Source: Chloroflexota bacterium
GTDB lineage: Bacteria > Chloroflexota > UBA6077
NCBI GenBank assembly: GCA_023380955.1
Contig: JAMCTB010000076.1
Span: 1-8,449 of the forward strand
Length of the DNA stretch: 8,449 bases
Direction of reading: 5' to 3'
Shown: positions 1 to 6,024 of the stretch, in pieces
Layout of the letters: the number at the start of each line of letters is the position of its first letter
Numbering within the stretch: position 1 is the stretch's first letter
The notes under the pieces: generated by a model
What the model was told of the DNA's origin: nothing
Database searches by the model: none
Seen by the model: the letters and a program-made list of their open reading frames with translations, nothing else
Position numbers and translations under genes: made by a program

Positions 1-2
1 AC

Positions 3-65
3 ACGGCCCGTCGCTTCTTCGACGAGCTTGCGCCCCATCCAGTGCAACTACTACAGGTAGCTTGA
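3..65 (+). CDS. Possible C-terminal tail of a rightward gene, cut by the window edge
   Basis: Reading from position 3, the frame gives a 20-residue tail ending in a TGA stop at 63-65, with residues such as RRFFDELAPHPVQLLQVA. It would converge on the minus-strand oxidoreductase gene ending at 94, leaving a 28-nt gap. The peptide looks protein-like but is far too short to identify. The minus strand of the same bases also has an open frame, so a leftward gene starting here cannot be excluded. No function is proposed. Confidence 0.3.
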   Translation, partial: TARRFFDELAPHPVQLLQVA

Positions 66-93
66 TCGCGATGCCTTTCTTTTGGATACGTGC

Positions 94-2139
94 TTAGGAC
101 TCGCCGGCCGGCCGCGTAGCCTGCTCCAGTAGCTCTGCCACGTCTAGCACGGCTACCTCCTGTTCGCCAGCCCGCACCTTCACCCCGTCGGTCAGCATGA
201 CCATGCAGAAGGGGCAGGAACTGGCCACCGCCGTCGTGTGGAGCGCCAGGGCCTGGTCAGCGCGCGCGTAGTTGATCCTCTTGCCCTCGGTTTCCTCAAA
301 CCACAGGTGCCCTCCACCGGCCCCGCAACAGAAGGTTTCCTCCCGATTTCTCGGCATTTCCACCAGCCTCAGACCATCCAGCGCATTCAGGATCTGGCGT
401 GGTGGTTTGGCGATGCCGTTGTAGCGAGCCAGGTAGCAGGAGTCGTGGAAGGTCACACTCTCAACCGTGGCCCCGGTGGGCCGCAGCTTGCCCTCCTTCA
501 GCAGTTGGTCCAGCAACTCGGTATGGTGGTAGACCTCGAAGTCACCGCCGAACTGGGGGTACTCGTTCTTGAGGGAATTGAAGCAATGGGGGCAGGTGGT
601 CACGATCTTCCTGATCTGGTGGCGCTTCAACGTCTCCACGTTGCCCTGTGCCATCACTTGATAGAGATACTCGTTGCCGATGCGGCGAGCCACGTCTCCC
701 GTGCACTGCTCCTCTTCCCCCAGGATCGCGAAGTCCACCCCCGCCCGCTGGAGCAGCTTCGCGAAGGCCCGCGCCACCCGCTGGTTCCGGTCGTCGAAGG
801 CTGCGGCGCATCCCACCCAGTACAGCCACTCGGTGGGGCTCGATTCCCCCACGACCTTGACGTTGAGCCCGTCACACCAATCGGTGCGGGATGCCATAGT
901 TCCTCGGAAGGGGTGCCCTCTGGCCTCCATGCTGGTTAGCGCCTCCTGCATCAGCTCCGGGTACTCCGCCTGCTCCATCACCAAGTAGCGGCGCAAGTCG
1001 ACGATGGTCGGTACGTGCTCGACGTAGACGGGGCACTGCTGCATACAGCTCCCGCAGGTGACGCAGCTCCACAACGCGTCGGGAGTCACCGCAGCGACGG
1101 TTGGGCATTCCTCCAAGCCCTTGGGCGTGACTTCCACCGGTCTCTTATGTCCCCAGGTGAGGGATGCCGTCGAGCCCTTGGATCCGTAAAGGTGGTTGCG
1201 CAGATCGAGGATCAGTGCCTTCGGCGAAAGGGGCTGACCCGCACTGTAGGCAGGGCATGCCTCCTGGCACCGGCCGCACTCCACGCAGGCTACGGTATCC
1301 AGAAGCTGCTTCCAGGTGAGATCCTCGATCTTGGGGGTTCCAAGGGTCTCTGCCGACTCGATATCGATCGGCTTCAGAGCGCCCATCGGCTGGAGAGATC
1401 GGAAGTAGATGTTGGCCGGGGATAGCACCAGATGCCGTAGCTTGGAGTAAGGGATGTATGCGATGAAGGCGAGGGCGAGCAAGAGATGAAACCACCACAG
1501 GAAGCGGTGGGCCAGCTGCAGCGTGGCCGCGTCGGCGCCCTGGAGCGTCAGCGCCACCGATCGACCAACGGGGGACCAACCGGCCCATGGGTCGTTGGTG
1601 GCCGCGATGCGGATACCCTCCACCAGGAATCCGGTGATCAGGATGGCGAGGAGAAGGCCCAAGATCACCCCGTTAGCCAGCAGGGTTCGGTGGCGAGGGG
1701 GGTTCAGAGGCCCATCCGGACGAAGGACGAATCTCTTGGACAACGCCATGAGCAGGCCCAATGTGGCCAGCAGCCCCAGGAGATCCAAAGTGAGGGACTG
1801 GAAGTAGAGGTAGAAGGGGCCGTGCATGATCTGCAGTCCCAAATCGGCCTGTAGGAACACTACCACGGTCCCCAGGAAGAGAACGACGAAGCCCCAGAAG
1901 AACAGAAGGTGCATCCCTCCCGAGTATCTGTCCCGGAGGCCGCGCGCCTGGGCGAGGGCATGCAGGACCACGCCGATCCAGCGCTCCCTGGCCCGTTCGA
2001 AACGGTTCTCGGCTTTTCCCAGGGCTAGCAGACGGTAGTGCTGGTAGGCGCCGTAGCCGAACACCGCCACGGCGAGGCCGAACAGGGCGTACATGATCCA
2101 AACGCCCTGGATGTTCCAGTAGATCTCGCGGGTTTCCAA
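94..2139 (-). CDS. Membrane Fe-S oxidoreductase, EMO/FadF type (probable ETF:menaquinone oxidoreductase)
   Basis: This 681-residue single-chain membrane protein probably takes electrons from electron-transfer flavoprotein (acyl-CoA dehydrogenation) and passes them to menaquinone. Residues 1-240 are a NarI-like cytochrome b domain with about five membrane helices (near 12-33, 76-97, 113-133, 155-175 and 210-233). H60, H77, H211 and H218 are candidate haem ligands. Two ferredoxin motifs of the CX2CX2CX3C type follow (C285/288/291/295 and C359/362/365/369). Then come two CCG domains of the HdrB/HdrD kind: the first has C444, C479 (QCTGD replaces the usual CCG) and C516/C519; the second is complete, with C568, C604-C605 and C642/C645. 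The start is TTG: an in-frame TAA lies just upstream, and the next ATG, codon 16, would remove the TREIYWNI segment typical of the family. GGGGAG lies 11 nt before TTG. Domain order matches Bacillus FadF and the EMO proteins of syntrophs. No etfAB is nearby, so the partner is inferred. DsrK/HdrD-like roles are the alternative. Confidence 0.86.
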   Translation of the reverse strand: METREIYWNIQGVWIMYALFGLAVAVFGYGAYQHYRLLALGKAENRFERARERWIGVVLHALAQARGLRDRYSGGMHLLFFWGFVVLFLGTVVVFLQADLGLQIMHGPFYLYFQSLTLDLLGLLATLGLLMALSKRFVLRPDGPLNPPRHRTLLANGVILGLLLAILITGFLVEGIRIAATNDPWAGWSPVGRSVALTLQGADAATLQLAHRFLWWFHLLLALAFIAYIPYSKLRHLVLSPANIYFRSLQPMGALKPIDIESAETLGTPKIEDLTWKQLLDTVACVECGRCQEACPAYSAGQPLSPKALILDLRNHLYGSKGSTASLTWGHKRPVEVTPKGLEECPTVAAVTPDALWSCVTCGSCMQQCPVYVEHVPTIVDLRRYLVMEQAEYPELMQEALTSMEARGHPFRGTMASRTDWCDGLNVKVVGESSPTEWLYWVGCAAAFDDRNQRVARAFAKLLQRAGVDFAILGEEEQCTGDVARRIGNEYLYQVMAQGNVETLKRHQIRKIVTTCPHCFNSLKNEYPQFGGDFEVYHHTELLDQLLKEGKLRPTGATVESVTFHDSCYLARYNGIAKPPRQILNALDGLRLVEMPRNREETFCCGAGGGHLWFEETEGKRINYARADQALALHTTAVASSCPFCMVMLTDGVKVRAGEQEVAVLDVAELLEQATRPAGES

Positions 2140-2171
2140 GGTGTCTTACACTCCCCGATGGTTTCTCGGGG
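2140..2171 (-). promoter_or_regulatory. Leader of the oxidoreductase gene: Shine-Dalgarno within a small hairpin
   Basis: Read on the minus strand, CCCCGA, a 7-nt loop (GAAACCA) and TCGGGG form a perfect 6-bp stem at 2153-2171. The 3' arm contains most of the GGGGAG that is the only good Shine-Dalgarno for the TTG start at 2139. The stem could therefore limit ribosome entry. This is a short stem and its effect is inferred. Confidence 0.4.
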
Positions 2172-2239
2172 CCGTCTCTGTAGACATGCCATCGATGTGT
2201 CCGCATCCGGCGGAGGGTTGGGTCCCCAGGCATCTCGAC

Positions 2240-3241
2240 TTACGTCGTGGTCACGGTGGACTCGCGCACTACCAGCCTGCCCTGGATCAGCACCGAGGTG
2301 CGCTCCTCCTGATGGCTCTTCAGTTGATGGAGGAGCATCTCGGTCGCTGTCTTGCCGATCTGGCGCAGACAGAAGTGGATGGTGCTCAGGGGCGGATCGG
2401 TCCGTTCCGCCCCGGCGATGCCGTTGAATCCGATGACGGGTAGATCCTGGGGGACCCGAATTCCCAGGTGGCGGGCCTCGCGCAGGGCGCCCATGGCCAT
2501 CATGTCGTTGGCGGCAAAGAGGGCTTGAGGAGGGCAGGGGTTCTCCCACAGCCGGCGAAGCGCTTCCGCGCCCCCGTCGAAGGTGAAGTCGCTCTCCACC
2601 ACCAGGGACCGATCCACCGGCAAGCCGTGCCCATCCATGGCCCGCTCGAATCCCTCCACCCGGTCTGTCGCTGTTGCGGAAGCAAGTGGACCGCTAATGT
2701 GGCCGATTCTGTGGTGCCCCAAGCTGATGAGGTGCTCGGTAGCCTCGATGGCCCCGCGGACGTTGTCGATCTGGACCGAGGAACAGGGGATCTCGTGGTG
2801 GCCGATCACCACGACGGGAGCGGGATGGCTGACGATGTCCGCCAGGTGGGCTTCGCGATTGACACCGCCGCCGGTGAGGATGATGCCCGCCCGCATGGCT
2901 CGCAGTTCCTCGACGTACTTTCGCTCCTTGTCGGGATTGCGGTCGGTGTTGCACAGCACCACCATGTAGCCCTCCTGGCTGGCCACATCCTCGGTGCCTC
3001 GGGCTATCTCCACGAAGTAGGGGTCTCGTATGTCCGGAATCACCAGCCCGATCAGCCGAACCTCGCGCTTGGACAGCCCTCGAGCGAAGGCATTGGGGGT
3101 GAAGTCGAGTTCCTCGGCAGCCTGTAGGACGCGCTTTCGCACTTCTGCGGCGACGGGGTGATCGCTGCCGCTGAGCACTCGCGACGCGGTGGTTATGGAG
3201 ACGCCTGCATGCCGGGCGACATCCCGAAGGGTAGGGTTCAT
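2240..3241 (-). CDS. LacI-family transcriptional regulator (probable repressor of the kdgK-eda genes)
   Basis: This is a full-length LacI/GalR protein of 333 residues. The helix-turn-helix is at residues 4-25 (TLRDVARHAGVSITTASRVL). The hinge region runs to about 58 (FTPNAFARGL), and the periplasmic-binding-protein-like sensor domain fills 62-333. Family effector-site positions are seen at D159-N160, R194 (TDRVEGF) and N245-D246 (AANDMMAMG). The usual GFDD near the end of the sensor domain reads GFNG (N273). The ATG at 3241 is preceded by GGAGGAG at 5 nt spacing. The gene is divergent from 2-keto-3-deoxygluconate kinase, and a large palindrome lies 63 bp upstream of its start. Local control of kdgK/eda and self-regulation are therefore likely. 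The ligand is not readable from sequence; KDG or KDPG is the natural guess from context. The oxidoreductase gene follows 100 bp downstream on the same strand but has no obvious functional link. Confidence 0.93.
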   Translation of the reverse strand: MNPTLRDVARHAGVSITTASRVLSGSDHPVAAEVRKRVLQAAEELDFTPNAFARGLSKREVRLIGLVIPDIRDPYFVEIARGTEDVASQEGYMVVLCNTDRNPDKERKYVEELRAMRAGIILTGGGVNREAHLADIVSHPAPVVVIGHHEIPCSSVQIDNVRGAIEATEHLISLGHHRIGHISGPLASATATDRVEGFERAMDGHGLPVDRSLVVESDFTFDGGAEALRRLWENPCPPQALFAANDMMAMGALREARHLGIRVPQDLPVIGFNGIAGAERTDPPLSTIHFCLRQIGKTATEMLLHQLKSHQEERTSVLIQGRLVVRESTVTTT

Positions 3242-3303
3242 CTCGGCTCCTCCGCGGTAGTATGGCGTGAGCGCCGCGCGAATTGGGTGGCGGCCTCCGC
3301 GGC

Positions 3304-3337
3304 CATGGCAATCGGTTGCCGGAAACCGATTGCCATG
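3304..3337. promoter_or_regulatory. 34-bp palindrome, probable (tandem) LacI-family operator
   Basis: CATGGCAATCGGTT at 3304-3317 is repeated as its exact reverse complement at 3324-3337, around a 6-nt centre (GCCGGA). The arms are 14 bp and perfect. Within it, GGCAATCGGTTGCC (3307-3320) and GGAAACCGATTGCC (3321-3334) each resemble the 14-bp LacI/GalR operator pattern with a central CG, and they abut head to head. It sits between a LacI gene and its probable target, as family operators usually do. Binding is inferred. Confidence 0.8.
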
Positions 3338-3344
3338 CTATTCT
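3316..3344 (+). promoter_or_regulatory. Candidate sigma-70 promoter overlapped by the operator
   Basis: TTGCCG (3316-3321), a 17-nt spacer and TATTCT (3339-3344) form a candidate promoter with an extended -10 (TG at 3336-3337). The -35 and spacer lie inside the palindrome, so LacI binding would block it. Transcripts would carry a leader of about 285 nt to kdgK. On the opposite strand the same bases read TAGAAT (3345-3340), a possible -10 for the LacI gene, but no good -35 accompanies it. Confidence 0.4.
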
Positions 3345-3467
3345 AGCACGCGCCGACCCTCGGCGCTACCTCCGGCACCAACAATTCTGGAGTGGGTGGC
3401 ATAGCCGCCTCGGGCGCAGTTATCCGAGCAGTCTGGCGGTCGCTCTCGCCTCGTCGCCTTTCTGCCC

Positions 3468-3495
3468 TTGACAGGATGCAGGGGTGGGCTACCAT
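3468..3495 (+). promoter_or_regulatory. Candidate sigma-70 promoter for kdgK
   Basis: A perfect TTGACA (3468-3473) is followed after 16 nt by TACCAT (3490-3495), matching four of six -10 bases. Transcription would begin near 3502, giving a leader of about 130 nt. It lies about 130 bp beyond the main palindrome, so it may be weakly regulated or controlled through the half-site-like sequence at 3560-3572. Confidence 0.45.
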
Positions 3496-3634
3496 GTAGT
3501 TTATCACCGAATGCTTATCGATGCCTGAGATTGTTGGGAAGGGGTGTGACCGTGGGCGTCCAATCGGGTTGGGGCGCTCTGTGGATCCGATAGCCCGTTG
3601 GCGGCTCTAGGCATTCAGATCTGGAGGATGAGTC

Positions 3635-4669
3635 ATGGCCAAGAAGGTAGTGACCTTTGGGGAGATCATGCTGCGGCTCTCGCCGCCCGGCTTTCTGCGC
3701 TTCGGGCAGACCGGCAGCTACGACGCCACCTTCGGTGGCGGCGAAGCCAACGTCGCCGTGTCGCTTGCCCAGTTCGGGGTGGCGGCAGACTACGTCACCC
3801 GGCTGCCCAAGAACGAAATCGCCGACGCCTGCGTGGCCAACCTCAGGAGCTTCGGCGTCGGGGTGGACAAGATCGTCCGCGGTGGCGAGAGGATCGGGAT
3901 CTACTTCCTGGAGAATGGGGCCGTCCAGCGAGGGAGCAAGGTGGTGTACGATCGGTCGGGCAGCTCCATCAGCACCATCGAGCGGGGGATGGTGGACTGG
4001 AAGGCGGTGTTCGCCGACGCCGATTGGTTCCACGTTACGGGGATCACTCCCGCCATATCCCGAGGGGCGGCGGAGGTGTCCATCGAGGCGGCCGCGGTGG
4101 CCAGGGAGATGGGGCTGACCGTGTCCTGCGACCTGAACTACCGGGCGAAGCTGTGGAAGTGGGGCAAGACGGCGGGCGAGGTGATGAGCGAGCTGGTCGC
4201 GTACGCCGACGTGGCCATCGGCAACGAGGAGGACGCCGACAAGGTGTTCGGGATCAAGGCGGCCGGCACCGACGTTACCAGCGGGAAGGTGGACGCTGCC
4301 AGGTACGAGGCCGTCTGCCAGCAGCTGGTGGCCAGGTTCCCGCGATTGAAGCGGGTGGCGATCACCCTGCGGGGCTCCTTCTCCGCCAGCCACAACAGCT
4401 GGTCGGGCGTGCTGTACGACGGCGGCAAGCTGTACACTGCTCGTACCTACGACATCACCCACATCGTGGACCGGGTAGGTGGTGGCGACTCCTTCTCGGC
4501 GGGGGTGATCTACGGGCTCAAGAGCTACGGCGAGCCCCAGAAGGCGCTGAACTTCGCGGTGGCCGCCTCCTGCCTGAAGCACTCCATCTTCGGCGACTAC
4601 AACATGGTCGGTGTGGACGAGGTCGAGAAGCTGATGGGTGGCGACGCCTCGGGGCGGGTCTCCCGATAA
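3635..4669 (+). CDS. kdgK: 2-keto-3-deoxygluconate kinase (PfkB family)
   Basis: This sugar kinase phosphorylates 2-keto-3-deoxygluconate to KDPG with ATP in the cytoplasm, the entry to lower Entner-Doudoroff and uronate/pectin breakdown. The 344-residue protein is full length. The N-terminal segment GEIMLRLSPPGFLRFGQT (9-26) is characteristic of the KdgK subgroup. The first PfkB signature is GGGEANVAVSLAQFG (34-48). The second is DRVGGGDSFSAG (279-290), with G282-G284 as anion hole and D285 as catalytic base. DLNYR (166-170) is the usual strand near the ATP cleft. The ATG at 3635 has GGAGGA six nt upstream. The aldolase that consumes its product follows on the same strand, and a LacI regulator is divergent. 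Fructokinase or another PfkB sugar kinase is the alternative, but the motif set and the neighbour aldolase favour KdgK strongly. Confidence 0.92.
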   Translation: MAKKVVTFGEIMLRLSPPGFLRFGQTGSYDATFGGGEANVAVSLAQFGVAADYVTRLPKNEIADACVANLRSFGVGVDKIVRGGERIGIYFLENGAVQRGSKVVYDRSGSSISTIERGMVDWKAVFADADWFHVTGITPAISRGAAEVSIEAAAVAREMGLTVSCDLNYRAKLWKWGKTAGEVMSELVAYADVAIGNEEDADKVFGIKAAGTDVTSGKVDAARYEAVCQQLVARFPRLKRVAITLRGSFSASHNSWSGVLYDGGKLYTARTYDITHIVDRVGGGDSFSAGVIYGLKSYGEPQKALNFAVAASCLKHSIFGDYNMVGVDEVEKLMGGDASGRVSR

Positions 4670-4684
4670 GTAAACAGGGGCGGT

Positions 4685-4804
4685 GTAGGGCGGGGCACAG
4701 GGCCCCGCCGCCCGGTGCCGTCGTAGGGGCTGGCCGTGACGTTGCGCCCGCTCGCGTCACGCTGCTGGCCCGCCCGGCGGCAGGGGACAAGCCCCTGCCC
4801 TACG
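4685..4804. repeat. Structured intergenic repeat-like element with inverted ends
   Basis: Nearly the whole gap between kdgK and the aldolase gene is a chain of hairpins. Stem 1 is GGCGGGGC/GCCCCGCC (4689-4696 with 4702-4709). Stem 2 is CGTGACG/CGTCACG (4735-4741 with 4755-4761). Stem 3 is GGCAGGGG/CCCCTGCC (4779-4786 with 4792-4799). The outer ends are inverted: GTAGGGCGGGGC (4685-4696) matches the reverse complement of GCCCCTGCCCTAC (4791-4803), with one extra base. This layout suggests a non-coding REP/MITE-like dispersed element. Only one copy is in the window, so dispersal is inferred. Stem 1 lies 19 nt after the kdgK stop but has no T-run after it, so it is a poor intrinsic terminator. 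Confidence 0.6.
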
Positions 4805-4835
4805 TCTTAACAAAGGGAGGAGGAGGAAAGTAGCG

Positions 4836-5858
4836 ATGGCTCGGTTCAGTCGGTTGGACGTGCTGAATAAGATGCTCCAGATCGGGGTGGTGCCGGTCTT
4901 CTACCACGAGGATGTGGATGTGGCCAAGAAGATCGTCGAGGCCTGCTCGGCAGGTGGGGCCAAGGTGGTGGAGTTCACCAATCGGGGCGATCTGGCCTTC
5001 CAGCTGTTCGGAGAGCTGGTGCGCCACTTTTCCAAGGCGGACCCCAGCGTGATCCTGGGGGTGGGCTCGGTGGTCGACGCGCCGACGGCGGCGCTGTACA
5101 TATCCAGCGGGGCCAACTTCGTGGTGGGTCCGATCCTGAACCCGGAGGTGGCCAGGCTGTGCAACCGCCGGAAGGTTCCCTATTCCCCCGGCTGTGGGAG
5201 CGCCAGCGAGATCTCCGCTGCCGAGGAGTTGGGGGTGGAGATCGTCAAGCTGTTCCCAGGCTCCGAGGTGGGGGGACCTAGCTTCGTGAAGGCGGTGCTG
5301 GGGCCGATGCCCTGGACGAGGGTCATGCCGACGGGCGGGGTGCAGGCCACCGAGGAGAGCGTGACGGCCTGGATAAAGGGGGGCGTCGCCTGCCTGGGCA
5401 TGGGTTCGGACCTGATCCGGAAGGATCTGGTGGCGGCCGGCGAGTTCGACGCCCTGAAGGGGAAGGTGGCCCAGGTGATCGGCTGGGTGCAGAAGGCCAG
5501 GGGGAAGCCCCTGTTCGGGCCCATCGAGCACGTTGGGGTATACCCCGGGGGTGAGGGCGGCTCAGAAGGCACGGCCGAGTGGTATCGCAAGGCCTTCGGG
5601 TGGCCGGTGAGCCCCGCCGGTAAGACGGGCTTCTTCGCCAACTACGGACAGTACGGCTGGATCGAGGCGATGGCGAGTCCGACCGGGGAGCGGTGCCACA
5701 TCGCGGTGTCGGTGAGCGACTTCGATGCGGCCATGTCGGATCTGAAGGCTCGGGGATACGAGCTGGAGGAGCCGAAGATCAGCCCCTCCTCGAAGCTGGT
5801 GTACCTGAAGCAGCGGGACCCGGGAGGCAACCTGGTCCACCTGGTCTGGCGAGCGTAG
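4836..5858 (+). CDS. eda: KDPG/KHG aldolase fused to a C-terminal VOC (glyoxalase-fold) domain
   Basis: The N-terminal part (about 1-222) is a class I aldolase that cleaves 2-keto-3-deoxy-6-phosphogluconate to pyruvate and glyceraldehyde 3-phosphate. K138 in VKLFPG is the Schiff-base lysine. E46, T48 and R50 in VEFTNR match the catalytic Glu region of E. coli Eda. PGCGSASE (118-125), PTGGV (165-169) and CLGMGSDL (186-193) are the expected phosphate and substrate loops. Ordinary Eda proteins end near residue 210, but this one continues with a VOC domain at about 226-340. H232, E277, H288 and H335 stand where family metal ligands are found, so the domain may be catalytic; its substrate is unknown. 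The ATG at 4836 has repeated GGAGG at 4816-4826. It follows kdgK by 166 bp, mostly repeat-like DNA, and probably shares its regulation. The aldolase call is firm; the role of the VOC part is open. Confidence 0.9.
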   Translation: MARFSRLDVLNKMLQIGVVPVFYHEDVDVAKKIVEACSAGGAKVVEFTNRGDLAFQLFGELVRHFSKADPSVILGVGSVVDAPTAALYISSGANFVVGPILNPEVARLCNRRKVPYSPGCGSASEISAAEELGVEIVKLFPGSEVGGPSFVKAVLGPMPWTRVMPTGGVQATEESVTAWIKGGVACLGMGSDLIRKDLVAAGEFDALKGKVAQVIGWVQKARGKPLFGPIEHVGVYPGGEGGSEGTAEWYRKAFGWPVSPAGKTGFFANYGQYGWIEAMASPTGERCHIAVSVSDFDAAMSDLKARGYELEEPKISPSSKLVYLKQRDPGGNLVHLVWRA

Positions 5859-5896
5859 CCTTCTAAGACGGGGAGGCGGGGGAGAGCGCTGATTTC

Positions 5897-5993
5897 CCCT
5901 CTCCCTCTGGGAGAGGGTCGGGGTGAGGGCTGTTTGGTTGGCAACGTCTCAGCCCTCACCCGCCCTCCGGGCGGCCTCTCCCATAGGGAGAGG
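5897..5993. repeat. Multi-hairpin intergenic repeat between convergent genes, possible bidirectional terminator
   Basis: Four perfect stems occur in 97 bp. They are CCCTCTCCC/GGGAGAGGG (5897-5905 with 5909-5917), GGGTGAGGGCTG/CAGCCCTCACCC (5921-5932 with 5950-5961), CCGCCC/GGGCGG (5960-5965 with 5969-5974) and CCTCTCCC/GGGAGAGG (5975-5982 with 5986-5993). The first and last hairpins are near copies, so the whole is a large imperfect inverted repeat. CCCTCTCCC...GGGAGAGGG with GGGTGAGGG is a widely seen type of bacterial intergenic repeat. It lies between the converging eda-VOC and trxB genes, where it could stop or protect both transcripts. No U-run follows, so classic intrinsic termination is uncertain. 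Confidence 0.7.
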
Positions 5994-6024
5994 CGGTACG
6001 CAATCCCCGTCCCCCCGTTGGCCC

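Larger units (their letters stand above)
3242..3634. promoter_or_regulatory. Divergent control region between the LacI gene and kdgK
   Basis: This 393-bp stretch contains no convincing gene; short open frames through it have composition-driven, low-complexity translations. From left to right it holds the LacI Shine-Dalgarno, a 34-bp palindrome, a candidate extended -10 promoter beside the palindrome, a promoter with a perfect TTGACA -35, and the kdgK ribosome site GGAGGA at 3623-3628 (6 nt before ATG). A run resembling half of the palindrome (CAATCGG at 3561-3567, within CCAATCGGGTTGG) lies downstream of both promoters. Confidence 0.7.

Noticed and set aside
238..939. A 233-codon plus-strand frame opposite the oxidoreductase gene
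   Set aside because: It is antisense to the CCG domains, and no motif is visible in it.
3511..3526. ATCGAT-centred sequence as a further LacI operator
   Set aside because: Symmetry stops after three base pairs on each side and the sequence does not resemble the main palindrome.
3515..4582. A 355-codon open frame on the minus strand opposite kdgK
   Set aside because: It is the antisense shadow of a clear PfkB kinase in GC-rich DNA; its translation is rich in H, P, G, L and V with no recognisable motif.
4689..4709. Intrinsic terminator after kdgK
   Set aside because: The stem is strong, but no T-run follows and it is part of a larger repeat-like element; the aldolase downstream probably needs read-through.
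3598..4833. A 411-codon plus-strand frame overlapping kdgK
   Set aside because: It is the shifted frame of kdgK, dominated by R, G and A; the kdgK frame has all PfkB motifs and a good ribosome site.
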